Of a stretch of 64,000 nucleotides of DNA, positions 16,173 through 25,341 are shown piece after piece (positions within the stretch are counted from its first letter, which is position 1; each line of letters begins with the position of its first letter). Origin of the DNA: Phreatobacter aquaticus. Lineage in GTDB: Bacteria > Pseudomonadota > Alphaproteobacteria > Rhizobiales > Phreatobacteraceae. The position numbers were made by a program, and so were the translations under genes. The stretch spans positions 2,194,828-2,258,827 of the forward strand of contig NZ_CP039865.1 of the NCBI RefSeq assembly GCF_005160265.1, read 5' to 3'. Below the pieces are notes generated by a model. The model had not been told where the DNA came from. It ran no database searches and was given only the letters and a program-made list of their open reading frames with translations.

Positions 16173-18802
16173 AGCTCCGCGTCAACGGCACGTCCCAGGA
16201 GGCCCAGCCGAAACCCGGCCAGTGCCTGCGCACATTGTTGCGCGAGCTCGGCTGGTTCGGCGTCAAGAAGGGCTGCGATGCCGGCGATTGCGGCGCCTGC
16301 ACCGTCCATGTCGACGGCGCTCCGGTCCATTCCTGCCTCTATCCGGCAAGCCGCGCCGAGGGCCGGGCCATCACCACGATCGAGGGGCTGGCCGATGGCG
16401 ACCATCTCCATCCGGTGCAGCAGGCCTTCATCGACGCTCAAGGCTACCAGTGTGGCTTCTGCACGGCCGGCATGGTGATGACGGCGGCTTGCCTCGGTAA
16501 CCGTCATGCCGGTGACCTGCCGGCGGCGCTCAAGGGCAATCTCTGCCGCTGCACCGGCTATCGCGCCATCGAGGACGCGGTGACCGGCTGCCGCCATGTC
16601 GAGGAGGCGGAGCATGGTCGCGCGGTTGGTCGCAACCTCGCAGCCCCTGCAAGCCGTGGCCTCGTCACCGGCACCGAGCGCTTCACCATGGATGTGGTGG
16701 TGGCAGGCCTCACCCATCTGAAGATCCTGCGCTCGCCCCATGCCCATGCGCGCATTCGCGCCATCAATGCCACCGCGGCGCTGGCCCTGCCGGGTGTCGT
16801 CGCCGTTCTCACCCACAAGGATGCCCCGGACAGGCTGTTCTCCACCGGCCGCCACCAGATCGTCACCGACGATGTCGACGACACCCGCGTGCTCGACGAT
16901 GTCGTGCGCTTCGTCGGCCAGCGGGTCGCGGCGGTGGTGGCGGAGACGGAGGCGATCGCCGAGGCCGCCTGCCGGCTGATCGCCGTCGACTACGAGATAT
17001 TGGCCGCCGTCTTCGACCCCGAAGAGGCCATGCGCCCCGGTGCGCCGGTGATCCATGCCAAGGGTCCCGAGACCCGCATCCGCGATGCCAGTCGCAATCT
17101 CGTGGCGGAGGTCCATGGCCATGTCGGGGACATCGACCAGGGCTTCGCCGAGGCGGATGTGATCCATGAGGGCACCTATCGCTCGCAGCGGGTCCAGCAC
17201 GCCCATCTCGAGACCCACGGCGCGATCGGCTGGCTCGACGCCGATGGCCGCCTGACCATCCGCACCTCCAGCCAGACGCCGTTCCTCACCCGCGATGCCA
17301 TCGCGACCCTGTTCGACCGTCCCCGCGACAGCGTGCACGTCGTCTGTGGCCGGGTCGGCGGCGGCTTCGGCGGCAAGCAGGAAATGCTCACCGAGGATCT
17401 GGTGGCGCTGGCCGTGCTCAAGACCGGCCGTCCGGTGAAGCTGGAATTCACCCGCTCGGAACAGTTTGTCGGGGCAACGACCCGCCACCCCATGACGGTG
17501 CGTGTGAAGCTCGGTGCGCGCCGTGATGGCACGCTGACGGCCATCGAAATGCATGTCGTCTCGAACACCGGCGCCTATGGCAATCACGGCGGCGGCGTGC
17601 TGTTCCACGGCACCAATGAGAGCGTTGCGCTCTACCGCGCCCCGAACAAGAAGATCGACGGTTTCGCGGTCTATACCAACAGCGTGCCGGCCGGCGCCTT
17701 CCGCGGCTATGGCCTGAGTCAGACCAATTTCGCGGTTGAATCCGCCATGGACGAGCTCGCCCGTAGCCTCGGCATCGATCCCTTCGCGCTGCGCCGGATC
17801 AATATGGTCAGGCCCGGCGATCCCATGGTCTCGACCGGCACCGGCCTGCACGATGTCGAATATGGCAGCTACGGCCTCGACCAGTGCCTCGATCTGGTGG
17901 AGCAGGCTTTCGCCCGCCAGCCAGCCGCATCGCTCGGGCGCGACTGGCTTGTCGGACGCGGCATGGCGGCGGCCATGATCGACACCATCCCGCCGCGTGG
18001 GCATCTGGCCGAGAGCCGGATCACTTGGCTTGCCGACGGGACCTATGAGCTCAGCGTCGGCATCGCCGAATTCGGCAATGGCTCGACCACCGTCCATCTG
18101 CAGATCGTCGCTGACGTGTTGGGGACGACACCCGACCGCATCCGCTTGAAGCAGGCCGATACCGACCATGTCGGCCACGATACCGGCGCCTATGGCTCCA
18201 CCGGCACGGTGGTGGCGGGCCAGGCGACCGAGCGCGCGGCGCGGGCGTTGAAGGCAATGATCGATGCGGGAGCGACCGCGCCCCTGACGGCGAGCGGCGA
18301 GGCCGGCGGCACGCCGCGCTCGGTCGCCTTCAACGTCCAGGGCTTCGAGGTGGCGGTGCACCGCCAGACCGGCGAGGTCCGCATCATCCGCAGCATTCAC
18401 GCCGCCGATGCCGGCACCGTCATCAATCCCATGCAGTGCCGCGGCCAGATCGAGGGCGGCGTCGCCCAGGCGATCGGCGCGGCGCTTTATGAGGAGGTTC
18501 TGGTGGACGCGGACGGGGCGGTCGAGAATCCGACCTTCCGCGGCTACCACATCCCGGCCTTTGCCGATGTGCCGCGCACCGAGGTCATCTTCGCCGCGAC
18601 CCATGACAGCATCGGCCCGATGGGCGCGAAATCGATGAGCGAGAGCCCCTACAATCCGGTGGCAGCCGCGCTCGCCAACGCGATCCGCGATGCGACCGGC
18701 GTGCGCTTCGCCGCCACGCCGTTTGCGGCGGACCGCATCTTTGCCGCAGTCCTGGCTGAGAATGGCGGAGCAGTGTCGGGCGACGCCAAGGGTGTCGGAT
18801 GA
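16169..18802 (+). CDS. Molybdenum hydroxylase, fused 2Fe-2S and molybdopterin subunit (xanthine dehydrogenase family)
   Basis: This 877-residue protein carries two 2Fe-2S clusters at the N-terminus (Cys36, 41, 44, 56 in GCDAGDCGACTVHVDG and the following loop; Cys95, 98, 126, 128 in CGFCTAG and NLCRCTGY). From about residue 150 a Moco-binding domain follows, with GRVGGGFGGKQ and GAFRGYGLSQ. The expected catalytic Glu fits KSMSESPYNPVA near the end. Most family members split these parts into separate subunits or place FAD with the Fe-S part. With guanine deaminase directly downstream, oxidation of xanthine or another purine is the likely job, but other N-heterocycles or aldehydes are possible. 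Confidence 0.88.
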   Translation: MKLRVNGTSQEAQPKPGQCLRTLLRELGWFGVKKGCDAGDCGACTVHVDGAPVHSCLYPASRAEGRAITTIEGLADGDHLHPVQQAFIDAQGYQCGFCTAGMVMTAACLGNRHAGDLPAALKGNLCRCTGYRAIEDAVTGCRHVEEAEHGRAVGRNLAAPASRGLVTGTERFTMDVVVAGLTHLKILRSPHAHARIRAINATAALALPGVVAVLTHKDAPDRLFSTGRHQIVTDDVDDTRVLDDVVRFVGQRVAAVVAETEAIAEAACRLIAVDYEILAAVFDPEEAMRPGAPVIHAKGPETRIRDASRNLVAEVHGHVGDIDQGFAEADVIHEGTYRSQRVQHAHLETHGAIGWLDADGRLTIRTSSQTPFLTRDAIATLFDRPRDSVHVVCGRVGGGFGGKQEMLTEDLVALAVLKTGRPVKLEFTRSEQFVGATTRHPMTVRVKLGARRDGTLTAIEMHVVSNTGAYGNHGGGVLFHGTNESVALYRAPNKKIDGFAVYTNSVPAGAFRGYGLSQTNFAVESAMDELARSLGIDPFALRRINMVRPGDPMVSTGTGLHDVEYGSYGLDQCLDLVEQAFARQPAASLGRDWLVGRGMAAAMIDTIPPRGHLAESRITWLADGTYELSVGIAEFGNGSTTVHLQIVADVLGTTPDRIRLKQADTDHVGHDTGAYGSTGTVVAGQATERAARALKAMIDAGATAPLTASGEAGGTPRSVAFNVQGFEVAVHRQTGEVRIIRSIHAADAGTVINPMQCRGQIEGGVAQAIGAALYEEVLVDADGAVENPTFRGYHIPAFADVPRTEVIFAATHDSIGPMGAKSMSESPYNPVAAALANAIRDATGVRFAATPFAADRIFAAVLAENGGAVSGDAKGVG

Positions 18803-18905
18803 GGGTGCGGGGCGGCGCCGTCGTGGCAGGCGGAGACCGGTCTCCTGCGCCGGAGCCTGTTTGCTCCGGCAATCGGCACATGCTCTCCGGCTGGAGGCCT
18901 CTCGC

Positions 18906-20255
18906 GTGACACGACCGATCCAGGCTTTGCGGGGCGATGCGGTGACGTTCCGAGCCGATCCGTTCGATAGGCCCTCGGCGGAATGCCTTGTTTATCAGGA
19001 GGATGCGCTTGTCATCATCGAGGATGGGCGCATCACCTCGTTCGGCGGCCATGCCGAGACGCGGCATCTGCTGCCGGAGGGTCTGGAACCCGTCCACTAC
19101 ACCGATTGCCTCATCTCCGCTGGTTTCGTCGACGCCCATGTCCATTATCCGCAGATGCAGGTGATCGGCTCCTATGGCGCCGAACTGCTCGACTGGCTCA
19201 CCACCTACACCTTTGTGGAAGAACAGAAATTCGCCGATCCCGCCCATGCCGCCATGGTCGCCGGCCGCTTCCTGCGCGAGCTCCTGCGGGCCGGCACGAC
19301 CACCGCCATGGTCTATTGCACGGTGCATCCCCAGTCGGTGGACGCTTTTTTTGCCGAGTCGTCGCTCTGGAACACCAGAATGATAGCCGGCAAAGTGTTG
19401 ATGGACCGCAACGCCCCTGCCGCGCTGCTGGACACCGCCCAGCGTGGCTATGACGAGAGCCTCGACCTCATCGACCGCTGGCATGGCAAGGGACGCCAGC
19501 ACTATGCCGTCACCCCGCGCTTCGCCCCGACCAGCACCGAGGCCCAGCTCGATGCGGCCGGCGCGCTGCTGACAACCCGCGACGACCTGTTCCTGCAGAC
19601 CCATCTCTGTGAGAATCTCAAGGAAATCGAGTGGGTTAGGGAGCTGTTTCCGGCGCGATCCAGCTATCTCGACGTCTATGCCCATTCAGGCCTCGTCGGC
19701 CGCCGTTCGGTCTTCGGCCATGCCGTCCACATGCACGAAGGCGACTTCTGCATCTGCCACCAGGCGGGCGCCGCGCTCGCCCATTGCCCGACATCCAACC
19801 TGTTCCTCGGCAGCGGCCTGTTCCCCCTGTTCGAGGCGGTCGACCCGACCCGGCCCGTCCGGGTCGGGCTTGGCACCGATGTCGGCGGCGGTACCAGCCT
19901 GTCGCAGCTCCAGACGCTGAACGAAGCCTACAAGGTGGCCGCCCTCAAGGGGCGAAAGTTGGACGCCATCCAGGCCTTCTACCTGGCAACGCTCGGCGGC
20001 GCCCGCGCCCTCTATCTCGATGATCGGATTGGCAGAATCGCCGCGGGCTTCGATGCCGATCTCTGCGTGCTCGATCTGAAGGCGACGCCGCTGATCGACT
20101 TCCGTCGGCAGGTCTGCCGCGACATCACCGACCTGCTCTTCGTGCTGATGACGCTCGGCGATGACCGGGCCGTGCGCGCCACCTGGGTTGCCGGCGAATG
20201 CGTCTACGATCGCGAACGGCCAGAGCCGTTCCGCTATCCCGCCGCGAGCGCCTGA
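18906..20255 (+). CDS. guaD: Guanine deaminase
   Basis: This 449-residue zinc amidohydrolase converts guanine to xanthine and ammonia. Motifs match the guanine deaminase branch: FVDAHVHYPQMQ (first metal ligands), FLQTHLCENLKEI, FGHAVHMHEGD and GTDVGGGTSLSQLQTLNEAY. The GTG start at 18906 follows ggagg at 7 bases; the frame is open upstream to 18690 but that part overlaps the preceding gene. It follows the Fe-S/Moco subunit by 103 bp, so the product xanthine could be oxidised by that hydroxylase. Confidence 0.93.
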   Translation: MTRPIQALRGDAVTFRADPFDRPSAECLVYQEDALVIIEDGRITSFGGHAETRHLLPEGLEPVHYTDCLISAGFVDAHVHYPQMQVIGSYGAELLDWLTTYTFVEEQKFADPAHAAMVAGRFLRELLRAGTTTAMVYCTVHPQSVDAFFAESSLWNTRMIAGKVLMDRNAPAALLDTAQRGYDESLDLIDRWHGKGRQHYAVTPRFAPTSTEAQLDAAGALLTTRDDLFLQTHLCENLKEIEWVRELFPARSSYLDVYAHSGLVGRRSVFGHAVHMHEGDFCICHQAGAALAHCPTSNLFLGSGLFPLFEAVDPTRPVRVGLGTDVGGGTSLSQLQTLNEAYKVAALKGRKLDAIQAFYLATLGGARALYLDDRIGRIAAGFDADLCVLDLKATPLIDFRRQVCRDITDLLFVLMTLGDDRAVRATWVAGECVYDRERPEPFRYPAASA

Positions 20256-20259
20256 GCGC

Positions 20260-21783
20260 TCAGCCGCGTGACGGCGCCAGCGCCCGCGCGATGCCGAGCA
20301 CGATCAGCGCGATGCCGGCGGGGATGACCGCAAGCACATGCCCCGAGGCCGCCAGCGCCGCTGCCGCCGCCCAGGCGATCGACGAGAAGGCTTCCGAGAA
20401 GGTCGCGACCCTGGACGCCGTCTGGCGCCTGCGGAAGGCGCTGCGCCGCGCCGTGGTGCGGAAGAACAGTTGGATGGCGGTCGCAGCCCCCGCCGAGGCC
20501 AGCACGCCGACGGCGCCCATCACCGCGGCGAAGGGCGAGAGCAGGGCGGTTGCCGCCAGCAGGGGCGCCATCGGCATGGCGACCGCGATCAGCACGGCCT
20601 CGATCTTGGCGCGCATGACGGTGCGGGGGGCGATCGGCGCGGTCGCGATCAGATCGGGCGCATCCTCGCCGGATATGGCCAGCCAGGCGAGCCCGCCGGC
20701 GAGCTGTCCCGCGGCCATCACCAGCACAGGCACGATCAGCGGCGCCGGGTCGGTGCCTTCGCCGAAACCCTGCCACAGAAGCAGGGCTGGTGGGATGAGG
20801 TAGAGCACCTGCATCAGCGTCTGTGACATGAGCCAGGGGTCGCGCGCGAGCAGGGTCAGTTCCTTGGCGCGCAAAGCCCCCACTGCGCTAAGTGCCTGGA
20901 AACGTGCGAGTTTGGTCTGGGTCTGGCTGGATCTGGCCGTTTGCCCCGCCGTCATGATGACGTGACCGGCCAATTGCCGGGACGCCCAGGCGATGGCGGC
21001 TGCCAGCAGCAGCGCCGCGCCCGCCAGCAGGGCGACAAGCGGCTCGATACTGCCCGTCGAGGCGCGCGCCGGCCACCAGGCGAGGCTGTCCAGTGCAGGC
21101 GCCATCGCAAGGGCTGCGTCGGTGCGCAGGACGGCGAACCGCTCCAGCCCCTGATGGCCCATGATGGCGGCAACCTGCAGGCCGATGACGATCGCACCGC
21201 CGACAATGGCCGCGATCACCTGGGCTGCCAGCCGCGTCCTGCGGGCGCCGATCAGCCGGAAGAGCACCAGCGTGCCGGTGATTGCCAACCCCGCCGCCGA
21301 GCATCCCATGGCGATCAGCATGCCGTAGCCGGCAAGCCAGCGCAGGCCGCCACCGAAGGCCAGCATGTTGACGAAGGGACCGATCAGCACCAGCGCCATC
21401 AGCGTGCTGCCCGCGGCGATGCCGAGGAGACGCAGTACGAAGACGCTGCGCGCCGAAGACGGCGAGGAGAGGATCAGCTCGATGTCGCCGCGCGCATAGA
21501 GCACCCGGGTCACCGATTCCATCGCCTGGCTGAGCATCAGCATCCAGCTCATGGCGATGCCGGCGGTCAGAAGAAGCAGGCTTTCGCGGTCGGGATCGGG
21601 CCCCATGGCAAGCAGCGGCCGAACCGTCAGGCCGGCGATCAGGTGGAGACCGGCAAGCGCGAAGGCGGCGATCACCAGCGTGCGGACAAGGCCATGCCGC
21701 TTGCCGTTCAGCCACCACAGCCATTCGCGCCAGGCAAGCCGGGCCTCGTGACGGGCAAACCAGGGGAGGGTGGCGGTCGTCAC
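20260..21783 (-). CDS. ABC transporter permease (exporter type)
   Basis: This 507-residue multi-spanning membrane protein has around ten hydrophobic segments, for example IAFALAGLHLIAGL and LAMGCSAAGLAITGTLVLF in the N-terminal half. It overlaps the ATPase gene by 4 bp, which makes it the cognate permease. Substrate unknown; the arrangement resembles ABC-2-like exporters. It converges on guaD with only 4 bp between the stops. Confidence 0.82.
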   Translation of the reverse strand: MTTATLPWFARHEARLAWREWLWWLNGKRHGLVRTLVIAAFALAGLHLIAGLTVRPLLAMGPDPDRESLLLLTAGIAMSWMLMLSQAMESVTRVLYARGDIELILSSPSSARSVFVLRLLGIAAGSTLMALVLIGPFVNMLAFGGGLRWLAGYGMLIAMGCSAAGLAITGTLVLFRLIGARRTRLAAQVIAAIVGGAIVIGLQVAAIMGHQGLERFAVLRTDAALAMAPALDSLAWWPARASTGSIEPLVALLAGAALLLAAAIAWASRQLAGHVIMTAGQTARSSQTQTKLARFQALSAVGALRAKELTLLARDPWLMSQTLMQVLYLIPPALLLWQGFGEGTDPAPLIVPVLVMAAGQLAGGLAWLAISGEDAPDLIATAPIAPRTVMRAKIEAVLIAVAMPMAPLLAATALLSPFAAVMGAVGVLASAGAATAIQLFFRTTARRSAFRRRQTASRVATFSEAFSSIAWAAAAALAASGHVLAVIPAGIALIVLGIARALAPSRG

Positions 21784-22574
21784 GCGGCCATGCCCGGCCG
21801 GACGGCGGGTTGGGGCTTGTCGGCAACGAGATCGAGGAACACCTCTTCCAGCGAGCTGCCCTGCCGGCCGGCCTGCTGCGCGAGTTGGCCGAGCGTGCCT
21901 TCGGCCACCAGCCGGCCATGGGCAATGACACCGATCCGGTCGGCCATGCGTTCGGCGACTTCGAGGATGTGGGTGGTGAGGATGACGGTCGCCCCGGCGC
22001 GCACGCGGGCGATCAGCACATCCTTGACCAGGCGGGCGGACGCCGCATCGAGGCCGGTCAGCGGTTCGTCCAGGATGATCAGGCGCGGTTCGTGGACCAG
22101 CGCGCCGGCCAGCGCCACCTTCTGGCGCATGCCCTTGGAGAAGCCCTCGCAGCGCTCATTGCAATGGGGCCCGAGCCCGATCAGATCGATCAGGTCGTGG
22201 GCCTGGCGCTCCGCGGCGCGGGGCTCGATGCCCCAGAGGCCCGCGACGAAGGCGAGATACTCCAGCGGCGTCAGCTTGTCGTAGATCATCGGCTCGTCGG
22301 CGACCCAGGCCATCGCCTGCTTGGCGGCGATCGGGTCACGCAGTGCATCGATGCCGAAGACCGAGATCGTGCCGGCATCGGGCCGCATCAGGCCGGCCAC
22401 CATCCTGAGCGTCGTTGTCTTGCCCGCGCCGTTCGGCCCGAGCAGGGCGTAGAACTCGCCAGACCGGACGGTCAGGTTGAGCCCGTCGACGGCGGGACGG
22501 TCGAAGGCCTTGGCAAGGCCGGTCAGGACCAGGGCATCGGTCAAGGCGGATGCTGCTGCGGTGTCTTGGGACAA
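21780..22574 (-). CDS. ABC transporter ATP-binding protein
   Basis: This 264-residue ATPase has Walker A GPNGAGKTT, signature FSKGMRQK, Walker B LIILDEPLTGLD and an H-loop in TTHILEVAE. It fits the CcmA/NatA-like group that pairs with ABC-2 permeases. The start overlaps nothing upstream; its stop overlaps the start of the permease, so the two are cotranslated. Confidence 0.9.
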   Translation of the reverse strand: MSQDTAAASALTDALVLTGLAKAFDRPAVDGLNLTVRSGEFYALLGPNGAGKTTTLRMVAGLMRPDAGTISVFGIDALRDPIAAKQAMAWVADEPMIYDKLTPLEYLAFVAGLWGIEPRAAERQAHDLIDLIGLGPHCNERCEGFSKGMRQKVALAGALVHEPRLIILDEPLTGLDAASARLVKDVLIARVRAGATVILTTHILEVAERMADRIGVIAHGRLVAEGTLGQLAQQAGRQGSSLEEVFLDLVADKPQPAVRPGMAA

Positions 22575-22671
22575 GCGAATGAGTTCCTGTCGAAGGCGAA
22601 GCGCCGATCAGACAGGGTCCGCATTGAGATGGGGTAAAGCCGGATGGTGAATCCGGCCAATAGGGCGCTTG

Positions 22672-24267
22672 TCAGGGCGTGGCGACATAGCCATCGCGGC
22701 GCGGATCGGCGGCGCCGACAAAGGCGCCGGATGGCGCGATGGCAACCGCCTGCATGCCACCGACCTTCATCGTCCAGCCCTCCTGGAAGGCGTGGATGTC
22801 GTGGCCGCGCTCCCGCAGGGCCGCGATGACCTGCGGGTCGATCCGGTTCTCCACCTCGATGAAGCGACCGTCCCACAGCCGCGCGCGCGGCGCTTCGATC
22901 GCGTCCTGCAGCGCGAGGCCGAAGTCGACATGATGCACCATGGCCTGAGCCTGAGTCTGCAGGATGCCGTAGCTGCCCGGCGTACCCAGCGCCAGCACCG
23001 GCTTGCCGTCGCGGGTCGAGATGGTCGGCGCCATGCACATGGGCAGGAGGTCGCCGGGCTTGGTGCGGTTCGGGCTACCCGGCTGGACGTCGGCCCAGTA
23101 GAGGAAGTTGTTGAGGCAGATCCCGGTTCCCGGAACCACCACGCCGCTGCCGAACGGGCTGCCGAGGCTCTGCGTGACGCAGATGAGGTTGCCTTGGCTG
23201 TCGGCAATCGAGAGAGAGGTCGTGTGGGCAGGGTCCTCGCCATCGGTCGGCGTCCACTGCTCGGTCGGCCCGGTGATCGGCTTTCCATCGGCGACGCGGG
23301 CGCGCAGCGTCTCGATATGGCCATCCGACAAGAGCTCGGCGAGCTTCTCCGGCGACGGATTGTTGGAGGCGATGCGTACGCCGGCCGCAAGCCTGATGGC
23401 CCTGTAGACAAGATCGAGATGCTCGACACCGTTGTGCGGCAGCTTGCCGAGGTCGAACCCTTCCAGGATGCGCAGCGTCAGCAGCATCTGGAAGCCTTCG
23501 CAGGCCGGTGGCGGCATGTTGATCGTCAGGCCGCGATAGCTCGCTGACAACGGCTCGCGCCAGACCGGTTTGGCGCCGATGAGGTCGGCCATGGTCATGG
23601 TGCCGCCGAGGCTCTGCAGATGGGCGATCACCTTCTCGCCGAGTGCGCCGCCATAGAGGTGGCCTGCGCCATGGGCGGCGATCTCGGTCAGCGTGCGGGC
23701 GAGATCCGGCTGGCGCAGGATGGCGCCGACCGATGCCGTCGTGAAGCTCGACAGGTAGTTGGGGACGAAGCTCGGCGCGAGGTCCGGGATCGCCGCCACC
23801 AGATGGGCCTGCTCGTTGAACTCATGGACGCCAAACTCGGCAAGTGGGAACCCGTCGGCAGCCAGCGCAATGGCGCCCGCGAAGACATCCTTCAGCGGCT
23901 TGGCGCCATAGGTCTCCACCAGCGTGCACCAGCCCGCGAGATTGCCGGGCGTGCCGACGGCAAGCGCGCCGCGCTCGAGGTCGGAGCGCTGCGTGAACCG
24001 GTCCGCGGGGAAGCTCGCGGGAACGCGCGGTACGAAATCGAGAATGCGGATGCGCTTCTCGGCCGCCACCCACATCGTCGCAAGCCCCTGGCCGCCCAGC
24101 CCCGACATGAACGGCTCGACGACGTTGAGCGCCGCTGCCGTCGCCGCAGCCGCGTCGAACGCGTTACCGCCTGACGCCAGAACCTGGGCGCCAGCCTGTG
24201 CGGCGAGCGGATGCGCCGCCGTCACCATGCCATGGAGCGAGGAGATCGTCGGGCGTTTGCCATGCAT
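22672..24267 (-). CDS. Gamma-glutamyltransferase family protein
   Basis: This 531-residue Ntn-hydrolase has the large subunit first and the small subunit beginning at the nucleophile Thr in AHTTSLSIADSQGN, where the proenzyme would cleave itself. The GSPFGSGVVVPGTGICLNN and APTISTRDGKPVLALGTPGS stretches are typical. It should hydrolyse or transfer gamma-glutamyl groups (glutathione or related). No signal peptide is seen, so a cytoplasmic form such as those used in amino acid or conjugate breakdown is possible. It lies alone, 97 bp downstream-to-upstream of the ABC genes. Confidence 0.88.
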   Translation of the reverse strand: MHGKRPTISSLHGMVTAAHPLAAQAGAQVLASGGNAFDAAAATAAALNVVEPFMSGLGGQGLATMWVAAEKRIRILDFVPRVPASFPADRFTQRSDLERGALAVGTPGNLAGWCTLVETYGAKPLKDVFAGAIALAADGFPLAEFGVHEFNEQAHLVAAIPDLAPSFVPNYLSSFTTASVGAILRQPDLARTLTEIAAHGAGHLYGGALGEKVIAHLQSLGGTMTMADLIGAKPVWREPLSASYRGLTINMPPPACEGFQMLLTLRILEGFDLGKLPHNGVEHLDLVYRAIRLAAGVRIASNNPSPEKLAELLSDGHIETLRARVADGKPITGPTEQWTPTDGEDPAHTTSLSIADSQGNLICVTQSLGSPFGSGVVVPGTGICLNNFLYWADVQPGSPNRTKPGDLLPMCMAPTISTRDGKPVLALGTPGSYGILQTQAQAMVHHVDFGLALQDAIEAPRARLWDGRFIEVENRIDPQVIAALRERGHDIHAFQEGWTMKVGGMQAVAIAPSGAFVGAADPRRDGYVATP

Positions 24268-24385
24268 GGGTGAGGTTCCAGGTCCGAGGAGGGGCGATCA
24301 GGCCGTCAGACTACGTCAACCGCATCAGACTGCCAGCCGTCAGGCGTTCCGGTCTGCCATGCCCTATGAGCGTCCGTGCTGGCGA

Positions 24386-25186
24386 TCAGGCCTCGGCGAC
24401 CGGGGTCCAGCCGAGCGCCTTGGAAATGGTGGTGGCGGTCTCGATGACGAGATCGCCGAGGATCGGGATGCGCTGCTCGGGCACCCTATCGCGCAGGCCT
24501 GACACGCTGATCGAGGCGAAGACCGAACCGCCGGCATCGCGGATCGGGGCGCCGACGCATTGCCGGTTGGCCTGATGCTCGCTGCGGTCGATCGAATAGC
24601 CGCGGCGACGTGTCTCGGCGAGATCCACCCGCAACAGGTCCGGGTCGGTGATGGTGGTTGGCGTGTAGCGTCTGAGACCTGCCGCGATCACCCGGTCGAT
24701 CGTGTCGTCGCCCCGATAGGCAAGGATCGCCTTGCCGACGCTGGTGCAGTAGCTGGGCGCGCCCTCGATCGTCATGACCAGAGAGCTCGGGCCGGATTCC
24801 AGTTCCTTTCGGTCGACGAACACGGCGTGCAGACCGTCGAAGATGCACAGGTGCACGGACTCTCCGGAGATCTTGGCCAGCCGGTCAACGTGGGGCTGCG
24901 CCTCGCGGTGGAGGTCGAGATTGGCCAGGAACAGGCTGCCCATCTCGAACAGCCTGAGGCCCAGCCGGTAGCGGTCGCGCCCGCGCGCCTGCTCGATGAA
25001 GCCGATCTCCTTCATCGATGACAGGAGGCGATGGGTTGTGGCCTTGGGAAAGCCGGTGCGCTCATGGACCTCGTTCAGGCTGAGCGTGCGCGCGTCCGGC
25101 CCGAAACATTGCAGGATGCGCGACATCTTATGCAGCGACTGCACCAGATCCTTGCCATTCGCTGCCGTCACCGGGACCTCGTGCAT
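24386..25186 (-). CDS. IclR-family transcriptional regulator
   Basis: This 266-residue regulator has an N-terminal winged helix (LSLNEVHERTGFPKATTHRLL as recognition region, about residues 35-60) and a C-terminal IclR effector domain with IEGAPSYCTSVGKAILAY. It is divergent from the catabolic operon starting at 25342 and very probably controls it. A matching operator candidate is at 25295-25309. Confidence 0.92.
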   Translation of the reverse strand: MHEVPVTAANGKDLVQSLHKMSRILQCFGPDARTLSLNEVHERTGFPKATTHRLLSSMKEIGFIEQARGRDRYRLGLRLFEMGSLFLANLDLHREAQPHVDRLAKISGESVHLCIFDGLHAVFVDRKELESGPSSLVMTIEGAPSYCTSVGKAILAYRGDDTIDRVIAAGLRRYTPTTITDPDLLRVDLAETRRRGYSIDRSEHQANRQCVGAPIRDAGGSVFASISVSGLRDRVPEQRIPILGDLVIETATTISKALGWTPVAEA

Positions 25187-25294
25187 CCTGTTCCGGCCCC
25201 GGTCCGGGGCGCCATGCCGTCAACACATACGTCGATTGAGCAGCGATGCAAAACGGAAAAAGGGGGTTGACGAAGACGCAATGTGGGGGTTGTG

Positions 25295-25309
25295 TTCCGG
25301 TATATGGAA
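25295..25309. promoter_or_regulatory. Candidate IclR operator
   Basis: TTCCGGTATATGGAA is a near-palindrome with TTCC/GGAA arms and an A/T-rich centre, the common shape of IclR-family sites. It lies 33 bp before the start of the DapA-like gene and in the divergent spacer with the IclR gene. A TTGACG hexamer sits at 25267, but no convincing matching -10 was found. Confidence 0.45.
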
Positions 25310-25341
25310 TTGGATCACAAGAATCCAGCTGAGGAACCCCC

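Noticed and set aside
16076-18604. An 842-codon open frame on the minus strand opposite the Fe-S/Moco subunit gene
   Set aside because: It mirrors a motif-rich real gene in GC-rich DNA and has no recognisable domain, so it is a codon-bias shadow.
25267-25295. TTGACG hexamer as a full sigma-70 promoter for the DapA-like operon
   Set aside because: No convincing -10 at 16-18 bp spacing; only the hexamer is clear.
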